DNA of 64,000 bases from Pseudoalteromonas sp049257235 (GCF_049257235.1 NZ_JBMMUF010000010.1:76585-140584), one strand, 5' to 3'; positions 43,115-52,535 are shown, numbered from the stretch's first letter. Notes: a model not told the origin generated them from the letters alone. Translations and numbers: made by a program.

Positions 43115-43668
43115 GATTTATTTCCTTTTGTTACTTTCAGCATGCGCACAAGGGTGCGATCGCGATTAATAAAATGATGCTTTAACGCTGCCAATGCATG
43201 TAACGAAGCAGCGCCTATCACTGTCCAAGCAACATACAAGTGTACGATGCCAGCGATATCTTCTTGATTATCCACAAGCCTGCCTATTGCTGGCACGGTG
43301 AACAAACCAAAAACCTCTATCCCTCGACCATCAGCGGTTGAAATAAGATAACCACTGACAAACAACGCCAACAACAACACATACAACAACAGGTGCACGA
43401 ACTTGGCACCAAGCACCTGCACTTTGTCATTTGTTAATGGCTGTGGCTGAGTTTGACTCAGACGTATGGCTACTCGTACCAGCAATATCACTGCAAGAGT
43501 TAGCCCCACACTTTTATGCAAATCGAGGGAGCCTTTGTACCATTTGTCATAGTATGTAAGCTCAACCATGTACAAACCGAGCGCAAATAAACCAACAACG
43601 CTCGCCGCCACAAGCCAATGAATAATAATGGCGATAAGGCCATAGCTATGCTTTGTATTTTTCCACAT
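43111..43668 (-). CDS. Cytochrome b561-family membrane protein (YceJ-like)
   Basis: 185 residues, four hydrophobic helices. Haem ligand histidines sit in HSYGLIAIIIHWLVAASV, LDLHKSVGLTLAVILLVRV, VHLLLYVLLLALFVSGYL and IVHLYVAWTVIGAASLHALAALKHHF. Mediates electron transfer in the inner membrane, possibly from quinol. The ATG giving MWKNTKHSYG is chosen; a longer frame from 43761 would overlap the acetyltransferase. Coupled to yceI downstream. Confidence 0.92.
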   Translation of the reverse strand: MWKNTKHSYGLIAIIIHWLVAASVVGLFALGLYMVELTYYDKWYKGSLDLHKSVGLTLAVILLVRVAIRLSQTQPQPLTNDKVQVLGAKFVHLLLYVLLLALFVSGYLISTADGRGIEVFGLFTVPAIGRLVDNQEDIAGIVHLYVAWTVIGAASLHALAALKHHFINRDRTLVRMLKVTKGNKS

Positions 43669-43739
43669 AACATTGTTCCAAATTCGTATTACGCACATCA
43701 TATAAGTAAGGTTCAAAAATAAATATGGCGAATGCGCGC

Positions 43740-44255
43740 CTACTTTTGTGCATTTATGCACAGCTCAAAACGCCAGTCATTGACCACTTTACCGCCGATT
43801 CGATACCCCGTATTGATGGTTTCTAATTGTTTAAAACCGTGTTTCATTAGAATGCACTTTGACGCTTCATTACCTTGAGTCACAGTGGCAAGCAAGCGTG
43901 AGATACCAAGATGTTCACGACTATACAAAAGCAAAGCACCCAAAGCTTCAGTACCATAGCCCCGTCCTTGAACCTGTGATAAAAGCATGTAGCCCAACTC
44001 GGCGGCATCGTCAGCTACACGCTCAAAGCCGATTACTCCGATATCTTCATTCGTTCGCTTTTGGCTGATAACCCAACAACTATGTGCACTGGCGACATTC
44101 GTTACCAAACGATGTTCGAACTTTGCTCTGACACAGTGCTCGGGCTTGACGTCTCCTACATACTGCATCGCTTTTTGGTCGTTATGCAGGGCCAAAAATA
44201 GTGGCCAATGGGCGTGTTCTAAAGGTGTGAAAGCGAGTTGCTCTGAGGTGAACAT
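43740..44255 (-). CDS. RimJ/RimL-type GNAT acetyltransferase
   Basis: 171 residues. The RimJ-like opening LAFTPLEHAHWPLFLALHNDQKAMQYVG is followed by the acetyl-CoA loop ELGYMLLSQVQGRGYGTEALGALLLYS and NEASKCILMKHGFKQLETINTG. Substrate may be a protein N-terminus or a small amine; not determinable. The start is MFTSEQLAF at 44255, preceded by AGGT. Single gene, upstream of the b561 gene by 71 bp, same strand. Confidence 0.88.
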   Translation of the reverse strand: MFTSEQLAFTPLEHAHWPLFLALHNDQKAMQYVGDVKPEHCVRAKFEHRLVTNVASAHSCWVISQKRTNEDIGVIGFERVADDAAELGYMLLSQVQGRGYGTEALGALLLYSREHLGISRLLATVTQGNEASKCILMKHGFKQLETINTGYRIGGKVVNDWRFELCINAQK

Positions 44256-44291
44256 GATTAACTTACCTGTCAATTTAAAAAGCTAAGTGTA

Positions 44292-44322
44292 TAAAAAAGC
44301 CGGCTAAATTAGCCGGCCTTTT
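44292..44322 (-). terminator. Terminator of the prolyl oligopeptidase gene
   Basis: On the minus strand a GCCGGCT-AATTT-AGCCGGC stem precedes TTTTTTAT, 14 bp after the peptidase stop. Confidence 0.85.
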
Positions 44323-44335
44323 ACCTATACTGTGA

Positions 44336-46507
44336 TTACAGCTTTTTCACACCCATGTTGTAGAGTGTGAAGCCATATATATCAGCATATTGCTCAATGA
44401 TTTTCGATGTTGGTGTACCTGCACCATGTCCCGCATTAGTCTCAATACGGATCATCACTGGGTTTGCACCTGCATCCTTAGCTTGAAGCTCAGCAGCAAA
44501 CTTGTATGAGTGCGCGGGTACTACACGGTCATCATGATCGCCTGTAGTGATTAGGGTTGCAGGATAACTGACGCCCTCATCCACATTGTGTACAGGAGAG
44601 TAGCCTTTAAGATAGTCAAACATCTCTTTACTATCTTGCGCTGTGCCATAGTCATAAGCCCAACCAGCACCAGCGGTGAACGTATGGTAACGTAGCATAT
44701 CTAGTACACCTACCGCTGGTAAAGCAACTTTGAATAAATCTGGACGTTGCGTCATCACTGCGCCTACCAGCAGACCGCCATTTGAACCACCACGCACAGC
44801 AAGGTAATCAGGAGACGTATACTTATTGTCAATCAGGTATTGGGCAGCGGCAATAAAGTCATCAAACACATTTTGTTTATTCATTTGCGTGCCGGCTTTA
44901 TGCCATTTCTTACCATATTCACCACCACCACGTAGGTTTGGCACCGCATATACACCGCCCTGCTCAAGCCACGCTGCTGTGGTTGCTGAGTAGCGTGGTG
45001 TTAGGCTGACGTTGAAACCGCCGTAACCATATAAAATAGTTGGGTTGGTGCCATCTAACTCGATGCCCTTTTTATAGGTTATGATCATCGGTACCTTAGT
45101 ACCATCTTTCGAGGTATAGAATACTTGCTTTGAGTCGTACAACGCTGGGTCAAACTGAGCGCCAGACTCGTTATACACGTTGGACTCACCAGTGTTCACA
45201 TCAAAGCTGAAGATAGTGCCCGGCGTTTTGTAGTTGGTAAAACTATAATAGAGCGTTGTTTGCTCTTTTTTACCACCAAAACCAGAGGCAGTACCGACAC
45301 CTGGCAGAGCGATTTCGCGCACAAGCTTACCAGTTCGGTCAAATTGCTTAACCTGTGAAATTGCATCAACCATATAACGTGCAAAGAAGTAATTACCGCC
45401 TTTAGAAATGTTTAATACATTTTCTGTCTCAGGGATTAAGTCCTGCCAATTTTCAGGGGTCGGTTGCTTCGCATTGACTTTAACCACTCGCTTATTAGGG
45501 GCATCTTTATTGGTTACAATAAATAAAGTGTCACCGTCATTATCAAGCACATCACTGTCATAAGTAATATCGTCGATTACCGTAACAAGTTGGCTATCTT
45601 CTTGTGTTAAGTCTTTAATAAATAGCTTGTTGCCAGATGTTGAAACAGCAGCTGAGATCACCAAAAAGCGCTGATCTGAAGTCACTGCACCACCCACATA
45701 ACGATGCTTTTGCGCTTCAGTGCCGCCAAATACCAAGGTATCCTCTTTTTGCGCAGTACCTAGCTTGTGGTAATAAAGCTTATGTTGATCTGTTTTAGCT
45801 GACAGCTCACTGCCTTTTGGCTTGTCATAACTTGAGTAGAAGAAACCGTCATTACCTAACCACGAAATGCCGCTGAACTTCACATCTACTAGCGTTTCGC
45901 CAACCGTTTCTTTAGTCTCAGTATTTAGCACAATCACTTTACGCCAATCGCTGCCACCTTCAGAGATTTGGTACGCAGCAAGTGACCCGTCTTCGCTGAA
46001 GCTAATTCCCGCTAATGACGTTGTACCGTCTTCGCTGAACGTATTAGGGTCTAGGAAAACCTCAGGCGCTTGATCACCCTTTTGACGGTACAATACATAC
46101 TGGTTTTGTAGACCATCATTCTTATAAAAATAGGTATAGTCGCCTTCTTTGAATGGCGCACTGACTTTTTCGTAGTCCATCAAGGTTTTAAGGCTTTTCT
46201 TAAGCTCGTCACGATAAGGGATCTGCTCAAGGTAATCAAAAGTCACGGCATTTTGTGCTTCAACCCACTTTGCAGTCTCTTCGCTCATATCGTCTTCTAA
46301 CCAACGATAAGGGTCTGCTACTGTTTGTTCAAAGTAGGTATCAACCACTTCACCCTTGCGTGTTTGCGGGTAAGTGAACTGCTGCTCACTGAGGGCTGAC
46401 TGTTGCGCTTGTTGTTGATTTTGTTGTGCACTTTGAGTGCTAGCTGAGTCGTCGTTGCAACCACCAAGGGCGATGCAGACAGCGACTGCGAGAGTACGTT
46501 TTAGCAT
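44336..46507 (-). CDS. Prolyl oligopeptidase (S9A), lipoprotein form
   Basis: 723 residues. A lipobox LGGC (Cys17) marks a lipid-anchored periplasmic enzyme; a Gln-rich stretch follows (about 25-45). An N-terminal seven-bladed propeller (about 75-440; YRWLEDDMSEETAKWVEAQN) precedes the alpha/beta-hydrolase domain with catalytic Ser in VRGGSNGGLLVGA, Asp in TTGDHDDRVVPAHSYK and His in NAGHGAGTPTSK. It cleaves Pro-x bonds of short peptides, fitting a protein-scavenging marine lifestyle. Single gene. Confidence 0.95.
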   Translation of the reverse strand: MLKRTLAVAVCIALGGCNDDSASTQSAQQNQQQAQQSALSEQQFTYPQTRKGEVVDTYFEQTVADPYRWLEDDMSEETAKWVEAQNAVTFDYLEQIPYRDELKKSLKTLMDYEKVSAPFKEGDYTYFYKNDGLQNQYVLYRQKGDQAPEVFLDPNTFSEDGTTSLAGISFSEDGSLAAYQISEGGSDWRKVIVLNTETKETVGETLVDVKFSGISWLGNDGFFYSSYDKPKGSELSAKTDQHKLYYHKLGTAQKEDTLVFGGTEAQKHRYVGGAVTSDQRFLVISAAVSTSGNKLFIKDLTQEDSQLVTVIDDITYDSDVLDNDGDTLFIVTNKDAPNKRVVKVNAKQPTPENWQDLIPETENVLNISKGGNYFFARYMVDAISQVKQFDRTGKLVREIALPGVGTASGFGGKKEQTTLYYSFTNYKTPGTIFSFDVNTGESNVYNESGAQFDPALYDSKQVFYTSKDGTKVPMIITYKKGIELDGTNPTILYGYGGFNVSLTPRYSATTAAWLEQGGVYAVPNLRGGGEYGKKWHKAGTQMNKQNVFDDFIAAAQYLIDNKYTSPDYLAVRGGSNGGLLVGAVMTQRPDLFKVALPAVGVLDMLRYHTFTAGAGWAYDYGTAQDSKEMFDYLKGYSPVHNVDEGVSYPATLITTGDHDDRVVPAHSYKFAAELQAKDAGANPVMIRIETNAGHGAGTPTSKIIEQYADIYGFTLYNMGVKKL

Positions 46508-46837
46508 ATCGGTTTCATCTTATTGTTATAAACCGAATAACGTTATCGTTTGGGCAGTTATTTGTCTAGCTTTGTGAGACTAGAGCATGAGTTTATGCAT
46601 AAATTACGCAGACACACATATGATACCAATCAACCTAATTAACTAGGTCATGTTGACTGGCATAAGAAAGCCAACTTTTCATGCGAAGAGTTGGCCCTCT
46701 AAAAGCTGGGAACTTTTACCTAATTATTAACGCCGCCCCCCGAATTTTCCACCTCACAGCGATTATTCATACCACTCAAGGCCTTTAAAAATAGTGCTTT
46801 GGGGCATTATTAACTGTGATTTCAAAGAGTAATCGAT
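46508..46837. other. Gene-free region with an 11-bp hairpin
   Basis: 330 bp between the peptidase start and a possible 41-codon gene. It holds the peptidase promoter and one stable hairpin (listed at 46670) that is neither followed by a T-run nor close to a gene end. No other structure noticed. Confidence 0.5.
46670..46695. promoter_or_regulatory. Unexplained hairpin in intergenic region
   Basis: GCCAACTTTTC-ATGC-GAAGAGTTGGC: an 11-bp stem with one G-T pair and a 4-base loop, about 160 bp upstream of the peptidase start. It could be part of a small RNA or a regulatory dyad. Confidence 0.35.
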
Positions 46838-46963
46838 ATGAAAAAAGTAATATTACTTATCAAAAATGGGGAATACGAGGTTGAGGCACCTCACCAATGT
46901 TGTGAAGCAGCGCACACTTGGACACTTAACTGCATCTACCAGTTAAATTTCTATTTAAAATAA
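46838..46963 (+). CDS. Possible 41-residue protein
   Basis: ATG-to-TAA frame of 41 codons, MKKVILLIKNGEYEVEAPHQ.. CCEAAHTWTLNCIYQLNFYLK, with AAAGAG eight bases before the ATG. It contains a CC pair and a third Cys. No family is recognised. It may be a real small protein or chance; there is no neighbour in an operon except the STAS-like gene 64 bp downstream. Confidence 0.35.
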   Translation: MKKVILLIKNGEYEVEAPHQCCEAAHTWTLNCIYQLNFYLK

Positions 46964-47027
46964 TCGCTTGTGCTTTACAATAGGTGTGTTGATATTCACA
47001 TCACCGTATTCATCTCGGAGAGCATTT

Positions 47028-47432
47028 ATGTATAAGTATTCATGTGCTAACGGCGCCTACCAACTCAAACTAATGGACAAAGTTATCGTTGGTGAATTTA
47101 GCGGTGCTATCAATGAGCGCATGATGGCATCATTTGTGGAACAAATTGCACAAATGGTACAAGAGCATAATTTATCTCAATGGGGATACATCGGTGACTC
47201 TCTCAATGTCCCTGCTGCCACACCAGAGGCGCAACAGCACATGGTTGATATTGGCAATTTCATGTACTCTAAGGGCTGTAAAGCAATCGCATTTGTTCTG
47301 CATTCCCCTATCGCTATCAACCAGTTAGATAAAATTCGCAAACAGATGGGGCGCACAAATGACACCCGTGACATTATTTTCGACAACCTTGATGATGCAT
47401 TGGTGTATGTAAATAGCTTTATTACTCAGTAG
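47028..47432 (+). CDS. STAS/SpoIIAA-like small protein
   Basis: 134 residues. The layout (GAYQLKLMDKVIVGEFSGAINERMMASFVEQIAQMV, then WGYIGDSLNVPAATPEAQQHMVDIGNFMYSKGCKAIAFVL) recalls the SpoIIAA-like alpha/beta domains widespread in marine gammaproteobacteria. The family assignment is tentative. CGGAGAGC precedes the chosen ATG, which is better than the longer frame from 46968. No signal peptide. Role unknown. Confidence 0.75.
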   Translation: MYKYSCANGAYQLKLMDKVIVGEFSGAINERMMASFVEQIAQMVQEHNLSQWGYIGDSLNVPAATPEAQQHMVDIGNFMYSKGCKAIAFVLHSPIAINQLDKIRKQMGRTNDTRDIIFDNLDDALVYVNSFITQ

Positions 47433-47537
47433 CCTTATACCCTATAAGCCAAGTCGACGCATTTCACCTAACAAACATTGACAATCCCGCTGCACACTCT
47501 AAGCTGCGCCTACATATCTTGCTAAGTAGGAAGCATT

Positions 47538-48449
47538 ATGAGTGAACAAACTTACCCTATCGGCACGTTAGGCCAACCTTGGACCGACGCCGAAAAGCAG
47601 CAATGGCTTAATAATCAAACTAAAAAAAGAAGCTTCTTTGAACGTGTTGAGCCACTCATTAACGAGCTCAGTGACGATTATGATGCCATTACCTATGGTC
47701 ATCTCAATTACGATACTACCTACCCCCTCTACGCGCTTAAGCATAAAAACTGGCATCAAGGTCGTCCTATTGCACTTGTGACTGGTGGCGTACATGGTTA
47801 CGAAACAAGCGGCGTGCACGGTGCCATAGCGTTTGCAAAACAGGCAAGCCAAGCCCAAAGCGAAGCGTTTAATATTCTCATTGTTCCGTGCGTAAGTCCT
47901 TGGGGCTATGAAACCATTAACCGCTGGAACCCAAACGCAATCGACCCAAATCGTTCTTTTTATGAAGAATCTCCCGCTGACGAATCGCGTTTGCTGTTAA
48001 ATTTTGTGGCGCAATTTGGCGAAGATATTGTTGTTCACATTGATCTTCATGAAACCACTGACACTGATAACTCCGAGTTCCGTCCAGCGCTCGCCGCGCG
48101 TGATGGTAAAGTAAACAGCAACTGGAACATTCCTGATGGATTTTACGTCGTTGCCGACAGCGAACGCCCTGAATCAGCTTTTCAACAAGCCATTATCAAC
48201 CATGTAAAAACAGTCACACAAATCGCTCCAGCTGATGAAAACAATCAACTCATTGGTGTTGATTTACAACAACATGGTGTCATCGAATATGCCGGCAAAG
48301 CACTGGGACTGTGTATGGGCCTAACTAATGCCCGCTTTGTTACCACCACAGAAGTGTACCCAGATGGCGCTAACGCCACAGATGAAAACTGTGTTGCGGC
48401 GCAAGTCGCTGCCGTTAACGCAGCACTGGCATTTGCAAAGACACGCTAA
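47538..48449 (+). CDS. M14-family zinc carboxypeptidase-like protein
   Basis: 303 residues. Zinc ligands His86 and Glu89 lie in GGVHGYETSG (H-x-x-E) and the third in VVHIDLHETTDTD. NRWNPNAIDPNRSFYEES supplies the substrate-binding Asn-Arg. No signal peptide, so probably cytoplasmic; the family includes succinylglutamate desuccinylase-like and true carboxypeptidases. Ends at a bidirectional terminator. Substrate uncertain. Confidence 0.88.
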   Translation: MSEQTYPIGTLGQPWTDAEKQQWLNNQTKKRSFFERVEPLINELSDDYDAITYGHLNYDTTYPLYALKHKNWHQGRPIALVTGGVHGYETSGVHGAIAFAKQASQAQSEAFNILIVPCVSPWGYETINRWNPNAIDPNRSFYEESPADESRLLLNFVAQFGEDIVVHIDLHETTDTDNSEFRPALAARDGKVNSNWNIPDGFYVVADSERPESAFQQAIINHVKTVTQIAPADENNQLIGVDLQQHGVIEYAGKALGLCMGLTNARFVTTTEVYPDGANATDENCVAAQVAAVNAALAFAKTR

Positions 48450-48451
48450 AA

Positions 48452-48489
48452 AAAAGCCCAGCACTTAACACGTAAGTCGCTGGGCTTTT
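48452..48489. terminator. Bidirectional terminator
   Basis: AAAAGCCCAGC ... GCTGGGCTTTT: an 11-bp stem with a 16-base loop between the convergent M14 gene and the DUF1439 gene. Confidence 0.8.
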
Positions 48490-48505
48490 CAAATACATCG
48501 CTAAA

Positions 48506-49078
48506 TCATAAACCTGAAGTGAGCGTTATTTCACCTGGTTTTACATTCAAGGCCAGTTTGAAGCGCGAGATCAACGCCTGCTTGGGATCTTGTTGATTGA
48601 GTGTATACACCGGATATTGGCTCAGTAATTCAGTCAACAAGCTCTGTACTTCCTCAGAAACAGGTGCCAATTTTCCGCGATACCCCATCGCATCGATGTC
48701 GGCACTGATCACTTTAAACTGTTGCAAATAAATCGCATTATCTTGGCTATTGAATACTGGCTCAGCGGCGATATTGAGGCGTACGCGAACAGGCACCTTT
48801 ATCGCGAGTGCCTTCATCATTACTGTGTTGTCTAACGCCAGCTCTACCCCTTGAGGAGCTTGCGTGCCACCAATAACGACACCAATATCATTAACTTGTA
48901 ACTCCATTGGCATGCCCATCACAGAGCCTGACGCACTGTAACGCTGGCTCTGTTTCAATAAGCTTTGTTCAAGCTGCGCGCTAGAGAGTGAGTACACCGA
49001 AAAGGGTGCATGAGTTGCACAACCATTAAGAATCATTACCGAAAGGGTAAGCACGAAGGCTTTAATCCATTGTTTCAT
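48506..49078 (-). CDS. DUF1439-type (YceB-like) lipoprotein
   Basis: 190 residues. Signal peptide with lipobox LNGC (Cys20 or so, in VMILNGCATHAPF). The mature part has the YceB/DUF1439 pattern: FSVYSLSSAQLEQSLLKQ, MELQVNDIGVVIGG, ALAIKVPVRVRLNIAAEPVF. Such lipoproteins bind hydrophobic ligands in the periplasm; function is not firmly known. The start overlaps the DUF349 stop as ATGA, so it is co-translated with that gene. Confidence 0.85.
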   Translation of the reverse strand: MKQWIKAFVLTLSVMILNGCATHAPFSVYSLSSAQLEQSLLKQSQRYSASGSVMGMPMELQVNDIGVVIGGTQAPQGVELALDNTVMMKALAIKVPVRVRLNIAAEPVFNSQDNAIYLQQFKVISADIDAMGYRGKLAPVSEEVQSLLTELLSQYPVYTLNQQDPKQALISRFKLALNVKPGEITLTSGL

Positions 49079-51771
49079 TTCGCCACCACAGTTTCTATTA
49101 CGCGAATAACACGCTGACATTGCTCTGGTGCACTGCAGATACCTTCACCATCTATTTGGCATTGTAGCCATGCACGTAATAAATCTTCATTACTGTATAT
49201 TACGCCATGATGTTTATCGTCCAGCATGTTCACCTGTTCTTGCATTCGCAACTGCGCTTCGTGTGAAGGGCTGTCTATATTAGCTAGGATCTCCAACCGT
49301 ATAAGCAACTGCGATGCAGACAAGTCTATGTGGTTATCACTTAACCACTGCTTATCAATGGGTTGTTGATTACTAAGCGCATCTTTAAGCGCTAACCAAT
49401 GCTGTACTTGCTGTGTTCGCTGCAACTTCGCAATGTGTTCATTGATCTGAGCAAACAGTTGAGATTTTCTATCAGCAAGCGTTCTGACAACCTGAAGTTG
49501 TTGCGCCTCGTTATATAAATGCTGATATTCACCCACATTCTGGGCATTTTGTAACGATTGTTCTAAGTGCTCTAATTGCTTTTCTTGCTCGCTTTGCTGT
49601 GCATCTAGCTCGCTCTGCTGTTGCTCTTTAGCCTGGTCTCGCAAGGCAAAAAGATCATCATTAACACGCCTAAATGCATGCCACAATTTGCGGTCTTTTG
49701 CTTTACCTGCAAACCCGAGTTGTTGCCATTGCTGCTGCAATGATTTGAGCTTATTCGTCGCCGAAAACACGTCCTCTTCGCGAAGTTGCTGAGCCTGCTG
49801 TAACAATGCTTCTTTTGCACGCGTATTATCATCATAAAACTGTGTTATGCGCTCACCAATATCGCCTTGGGCCTGGGTGAACTGTTTGTTGAGCTTATGA
49901 TATTGTTTACTATCAAGGCGTTTAGCTTCTCGCCATTGTTTAATGAGCAGGTTATATTGTCGCTCCAAATCGACAATGTCTTGGGTACTTGCTTGTTCAT
50001 TAAGGTGGCGCATTTGCGCTATCAGTTCTTGGCGTTGCGCTAGGGCTTGTTCCTTTTCAACTTGCTGTTTCGCAAAGTGTTCACGACAAGGCTCAAACGC
50101 TTGTTCAATGGCATTTTCGAACTGCTCTTTAGCGTGCTCTTGTACTTCTGGACCTAACAACTGCCAACTTTTACGCAAACGCTTCACTACCTCTAAGCGT
50201 GCATTCGCGTCGTCACAGCTTTGTTGCGCAAGCTCAGTTGCAGCATCAACCAACTGCTGTTGTTGTGCCACTCCTGCGTATTGATGCCAGTCTTTCGCCT
50301 CACTGAGCGTCGCTTCCAAGCTTTCATATTCACGCACTATTTGCTGCTGATAATGATTGCTTAGCTTGTGATATAACTCCTTGAAGCCGTTGAATACACC
50401 AAATGCAACACGATAGCGCCCTTGCCCGATTAAACGACGTAAATCTCGCGCTTTTTTACGCGCATCTTGCAAATACTCATTCTGCTGCTGAGTCAGAACC
50501 TCGACTGCGGCTTCGAATCGCTTGTCGGCATCTTTTAATGCCTGTTGCCAATGTGCTGCAAGCTCTTTAGGTAACGCTTTGATAGCTTCTTTAACTGCCT
50601 TTTTGAGTGCAAGGTGTTCAGCCATTGCGTTATCAAATTCTGCTAAATCAGTGGGGGCTTGTAATGCCGACATTTGCGTTAATAAGTTGCGCATCTGAGC
50701 AACATCGCTTTCATAGGCTGCTAATTGCTCTACTTGTTTAAACAGGCGCTCTAGCTCTTGTTGTTGGCTTTGTAACTCTTGTCCTGGTTGCAGATCTTCA
50801 CTGGCCAGCATTTCTTTTGCATGCGCCACTTTGGCATGCAGCCAATCTGTTTGAATTTGCTCATTACCATCAAAGCGCAGTGCCATCGCATTGGCTATTT
50901 CCTCTGCGACCGCTTCTAAATTTGCCAGCGCCAACACACTGCGTTGTTTTGCCAACTGCTGCTGTTGCTGAGCATCGTATTCTTCCTTTAGGGCGTCGAG
51001 ATGGCGATTGAGTTTAATCAGCAATTGGGTGTGCTTTTGCTCGTTTTGCTCGCGCTCGTCTGAGTCCAACCAATTCAATTCAAGTTTCTTAAATTGGTTG
51101 TTGAGTACAGTAAACTGCGTACTAACGTATTGATATTCATGCTTATCACGTAACGCATTAAGTTTAGCAAGGACCAATTTACATTGTTGCGCTACTTCCA
51201 CAGGCATCTGTTGTTCACGCTGTTGGCGCTCAAGCAGTTCATCAATTTGTGCGTGTGCCTGACCTTTTGCAAACTTGTGAAGTTTATTCAATAACTCATG
51301 GCGTTGTACCAAGTCGAAAAGCAGCACCTGCAGCGCTTCATCTGCGCCTCGATACACTTGCTCAAGTAGTTGTGGTTTGTTTATACGCGCAAGCAACTTG
51401 ATTTTTACGTCGTTCGTTTTTTCTTGTAGCGCCAGTTGCTCTAATGTTTTCTCCGGTGCAAATTGATCGATGTATCGCGCTTTGTCAGGCTCAGGTAAAA
51501 CGTCTGGTGATGCTAACAACGCTTGTGCTACCTTTTGCGTCGCCAAACGTTTAATGCTCGGCTCAGCATCTTGCTGACATGCTTGCCACCATATGCGAAC
51601 ATTGTTGAGCTTTCTTAACGCAGCGGCGCGCACGTTAGCACTTGGGTCGCCACTGGCAAGCTCGGTAATAATTTGCTCGTCATTTTGCGTGTCCAGCGCC
51701 GATAGCGCAGCAAGACGGGTACTTTCTTTTGGGTGTTTCCACTTAGGTTGAAAAAACTGCTTAAAGATCAT
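49075..51771 (-). CDS. DUF349 coiled-coil protein with N-terminal HEAT-like part
   Basis: 898 residues. The first 100 or so residues (ESTRLAALSALDTQNDEQIITELASGDPSANVRAAALRKL) look like HEAT repeats. The rest is a highly charged, Gln-rich coiled coil with DUF349 units (for example WQLLGPEVQEHAKEQFENAIEQAFEPCREHF and WQQLGFAGKAKDRKLWHAFRRVNDDLFALRDQ). Function is unknown; a cytoskeletal or envelope role has been suggested for some relatives. It lies between yeaC (11-bp overlap) and the DUF1439 lipoprotein. Confidence 0.9.
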   Translation of the reverse strand: MIFKQFFQPKWKHPKESTRLAALSALDTQNDEQIITELASGDPSANVRAAALRKLNNVRIWWQACQQDAEPSIKRLATQKVAQALLASPDVLPEPDKARYIDQFAPEKTLEQLALQEKTNDVKIKLLARINKPQLLEQVYRGADEALQVLLFDLVQRHELLNKLHKFAKGQAHAQIDELLERQQREQQMPVEVAQQCKLVLAKLNALRDKHEYQYVSTQFTVLNNQFKKLELNWLDSDEREQNEQKHTQLLIKLNRHLDALKEEYDAQQQQQLAKQRSVLALANLEAVAEEIANAMALRFDGNEQIQTDWLHAKVAHAKEMLASEDLQPGQELQSQQQELERLFKQVEQLAAYESDVAQMRNLLTQMSALQAPTDLAEFDNAMAEHLALKKAVKEAIKALPKELAAHWQQALKDADKRFEAAVEVLTQQQNEYLQDARKKARDLRRLIGQGRYRVAFGVFNGFKELYHKLSNHYQQQIVREYESLEATLSEAKDWHQYAGVAQQQQLVDAATELAQQSCDDANARLEVVKRLRKSWQLLGPEVQEHAKEQFENAIEQAFEPCREHFAKQQVEKEQALAQRQELIAQMRHLNEQASTQDIVDLERQYNLLIKQWREAKRLDSKQYHKLNKQFTQAQGDIGERITQFYDDNTRAKEALLQQAQQLREEDVFSATNKLKSLQQQWQQLGFAGKAKDRKLWHAFRRVNDDLFALRDQAKEQQQSELDAQQSEQEKQLEHLEQSLQNAQNVGEYQHLYNEAQQLQVVRTLADRKSQLFAQINEHIAKLQRTQQVQHWLALKDALSNQQPIDKQWLSDNHIDLSASQLLIRLEILANIDSPSHEAQLRMQEQVNMLDDKHHGVIYSNEDLLRAWLQCQIDGEGICSAPEQCQRVIRVIETVVAK

Positions 51772-52042
51772 TTTCGCTGAACCTAGCTATCTCATTTTCT
51801 GGTTTAAATTGTTCTTTTAATTCTTTTTTTGACTTTTGTACCAGTTCGCCATCAGCGCCAATGGTAAATTGTTCATCGCTTTTAAGTACTTTTGACTGAT
51901 ACAACATGACCAGTTGCATCGTCTGTGCTTTTTGCTCTTCACTTAAAGGCGTACCATCAGGCCACTTCCCCGTTGATGCACCGTATTGAAGGCGTTCGTA
52001 TACGTCAGGAGTAATAGATTGTATAAGCTGATCAACGTTCAT
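51761..52042 (-). CDS. yeaC: YeaC-like DUF1315 protein
   Basis: 93 residues. The pattern MNVDQLIQSITPDVYERLQYGASTGKWPDGTPLSEEQKAQTMQLVMLYQSKV is diagnostic of the DUF1315/YeaC family. The acidic and basic C-terminus (DGELVQKSKKELKEQF) is typical. Function unknown. Overlaps the DUF349 gene by 11 bp and follows the zinc-ribbon gene by 2 bp. Confidence 0.92.
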   Translation of the reverse strand: MNVDQLIQSITPDVYERLQYGASTGKWPDGTPLSEEQKAQTMQLVMLYQSKVLKSDEQFTIGADGELVQKSKKELKEQFKPENEIARFSENDL

Positions 52043-52044
52043 AA

Positions 52045-52371
52045 TTAATTCTTTCTTTTTAAAAATACCAAACGCACGCGGTTAACCAAGTACCACACTA
52101 CACCAACTCCAATAGCAGTATAGCAGGCTGTTTGTTGCCAACTCCCTGGGGTTGGATGTTGCCAATAAAGCACTAAAAAACCACCCAGAAAAAGAAGAAG
52201 CGCGATGAATGACTGATTCATCAGTGACTGGTGCTGTTGCATTTTTGTTCGCGAAGCCAAACGCTGCTTTGCGTTTGCGTCCATATCACCGAGAGTAATA
52301 TTGCAATGGGGACAGGCTGTGTGTTTATCAGAAATTGACTTTTGACACTGTGGACATGAAATAATTGCCAT
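52045..52371 (-). CDS. Zinc-ribbon membrane protein
   Basis: 108 residues. N-terminal zinc ribbon ISCPQCQKSISDKHTACPHCNITLGD (two CxxC pairs), then two hydrophobic helices (about 53-70 and 80-97). ATAGGAGTACGC precedes the chosen ATG. First gene of a four-gene unit with yeaC, DUF349 and DUF1439, an arrangement that suggests a common envelope-related task. Function unknown. Confidence 0.85.
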   Translation of the reverse strand: MAIISCPQCQKSISDKHTACPHCNITLGDMDANAKQRLASRTKMQQHQSLMNQSFIALLLFLGGFLVLYWQHPTPGSWQQTACYTAIGVGVVWYLVNRVRLVFLKRKN

Positions 52372-52400
52372 GCGTACTCCTATGTGCAATTGCGCGCCAC

Positions 52401-52424
52401 AAAAAAGGCGCCTTCAGGCGCCCT
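52401..52424 (-). terminator. Terminator of the AGCS symporter gene
   Basis: Minus strand: AAGGGCGCC-TGAA-GGCGCCTTTTTT, a 6-7 bp GC-rich stem and a six-T run, 112 bp downstream of the symporter stop and upstream of the zinc-ribbon gene. Confidence 0.8.
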
Positions 52425-52535
52425 TAATTGTACTCGTTTTATTCGTCGATGTCTTATTCAATTGGTGGCTATTACGTTGATTCAATAGCCACTGTGTGAA
52501 CGATTGTTTCCACCGACAAATATTAGCGGTGGTGG

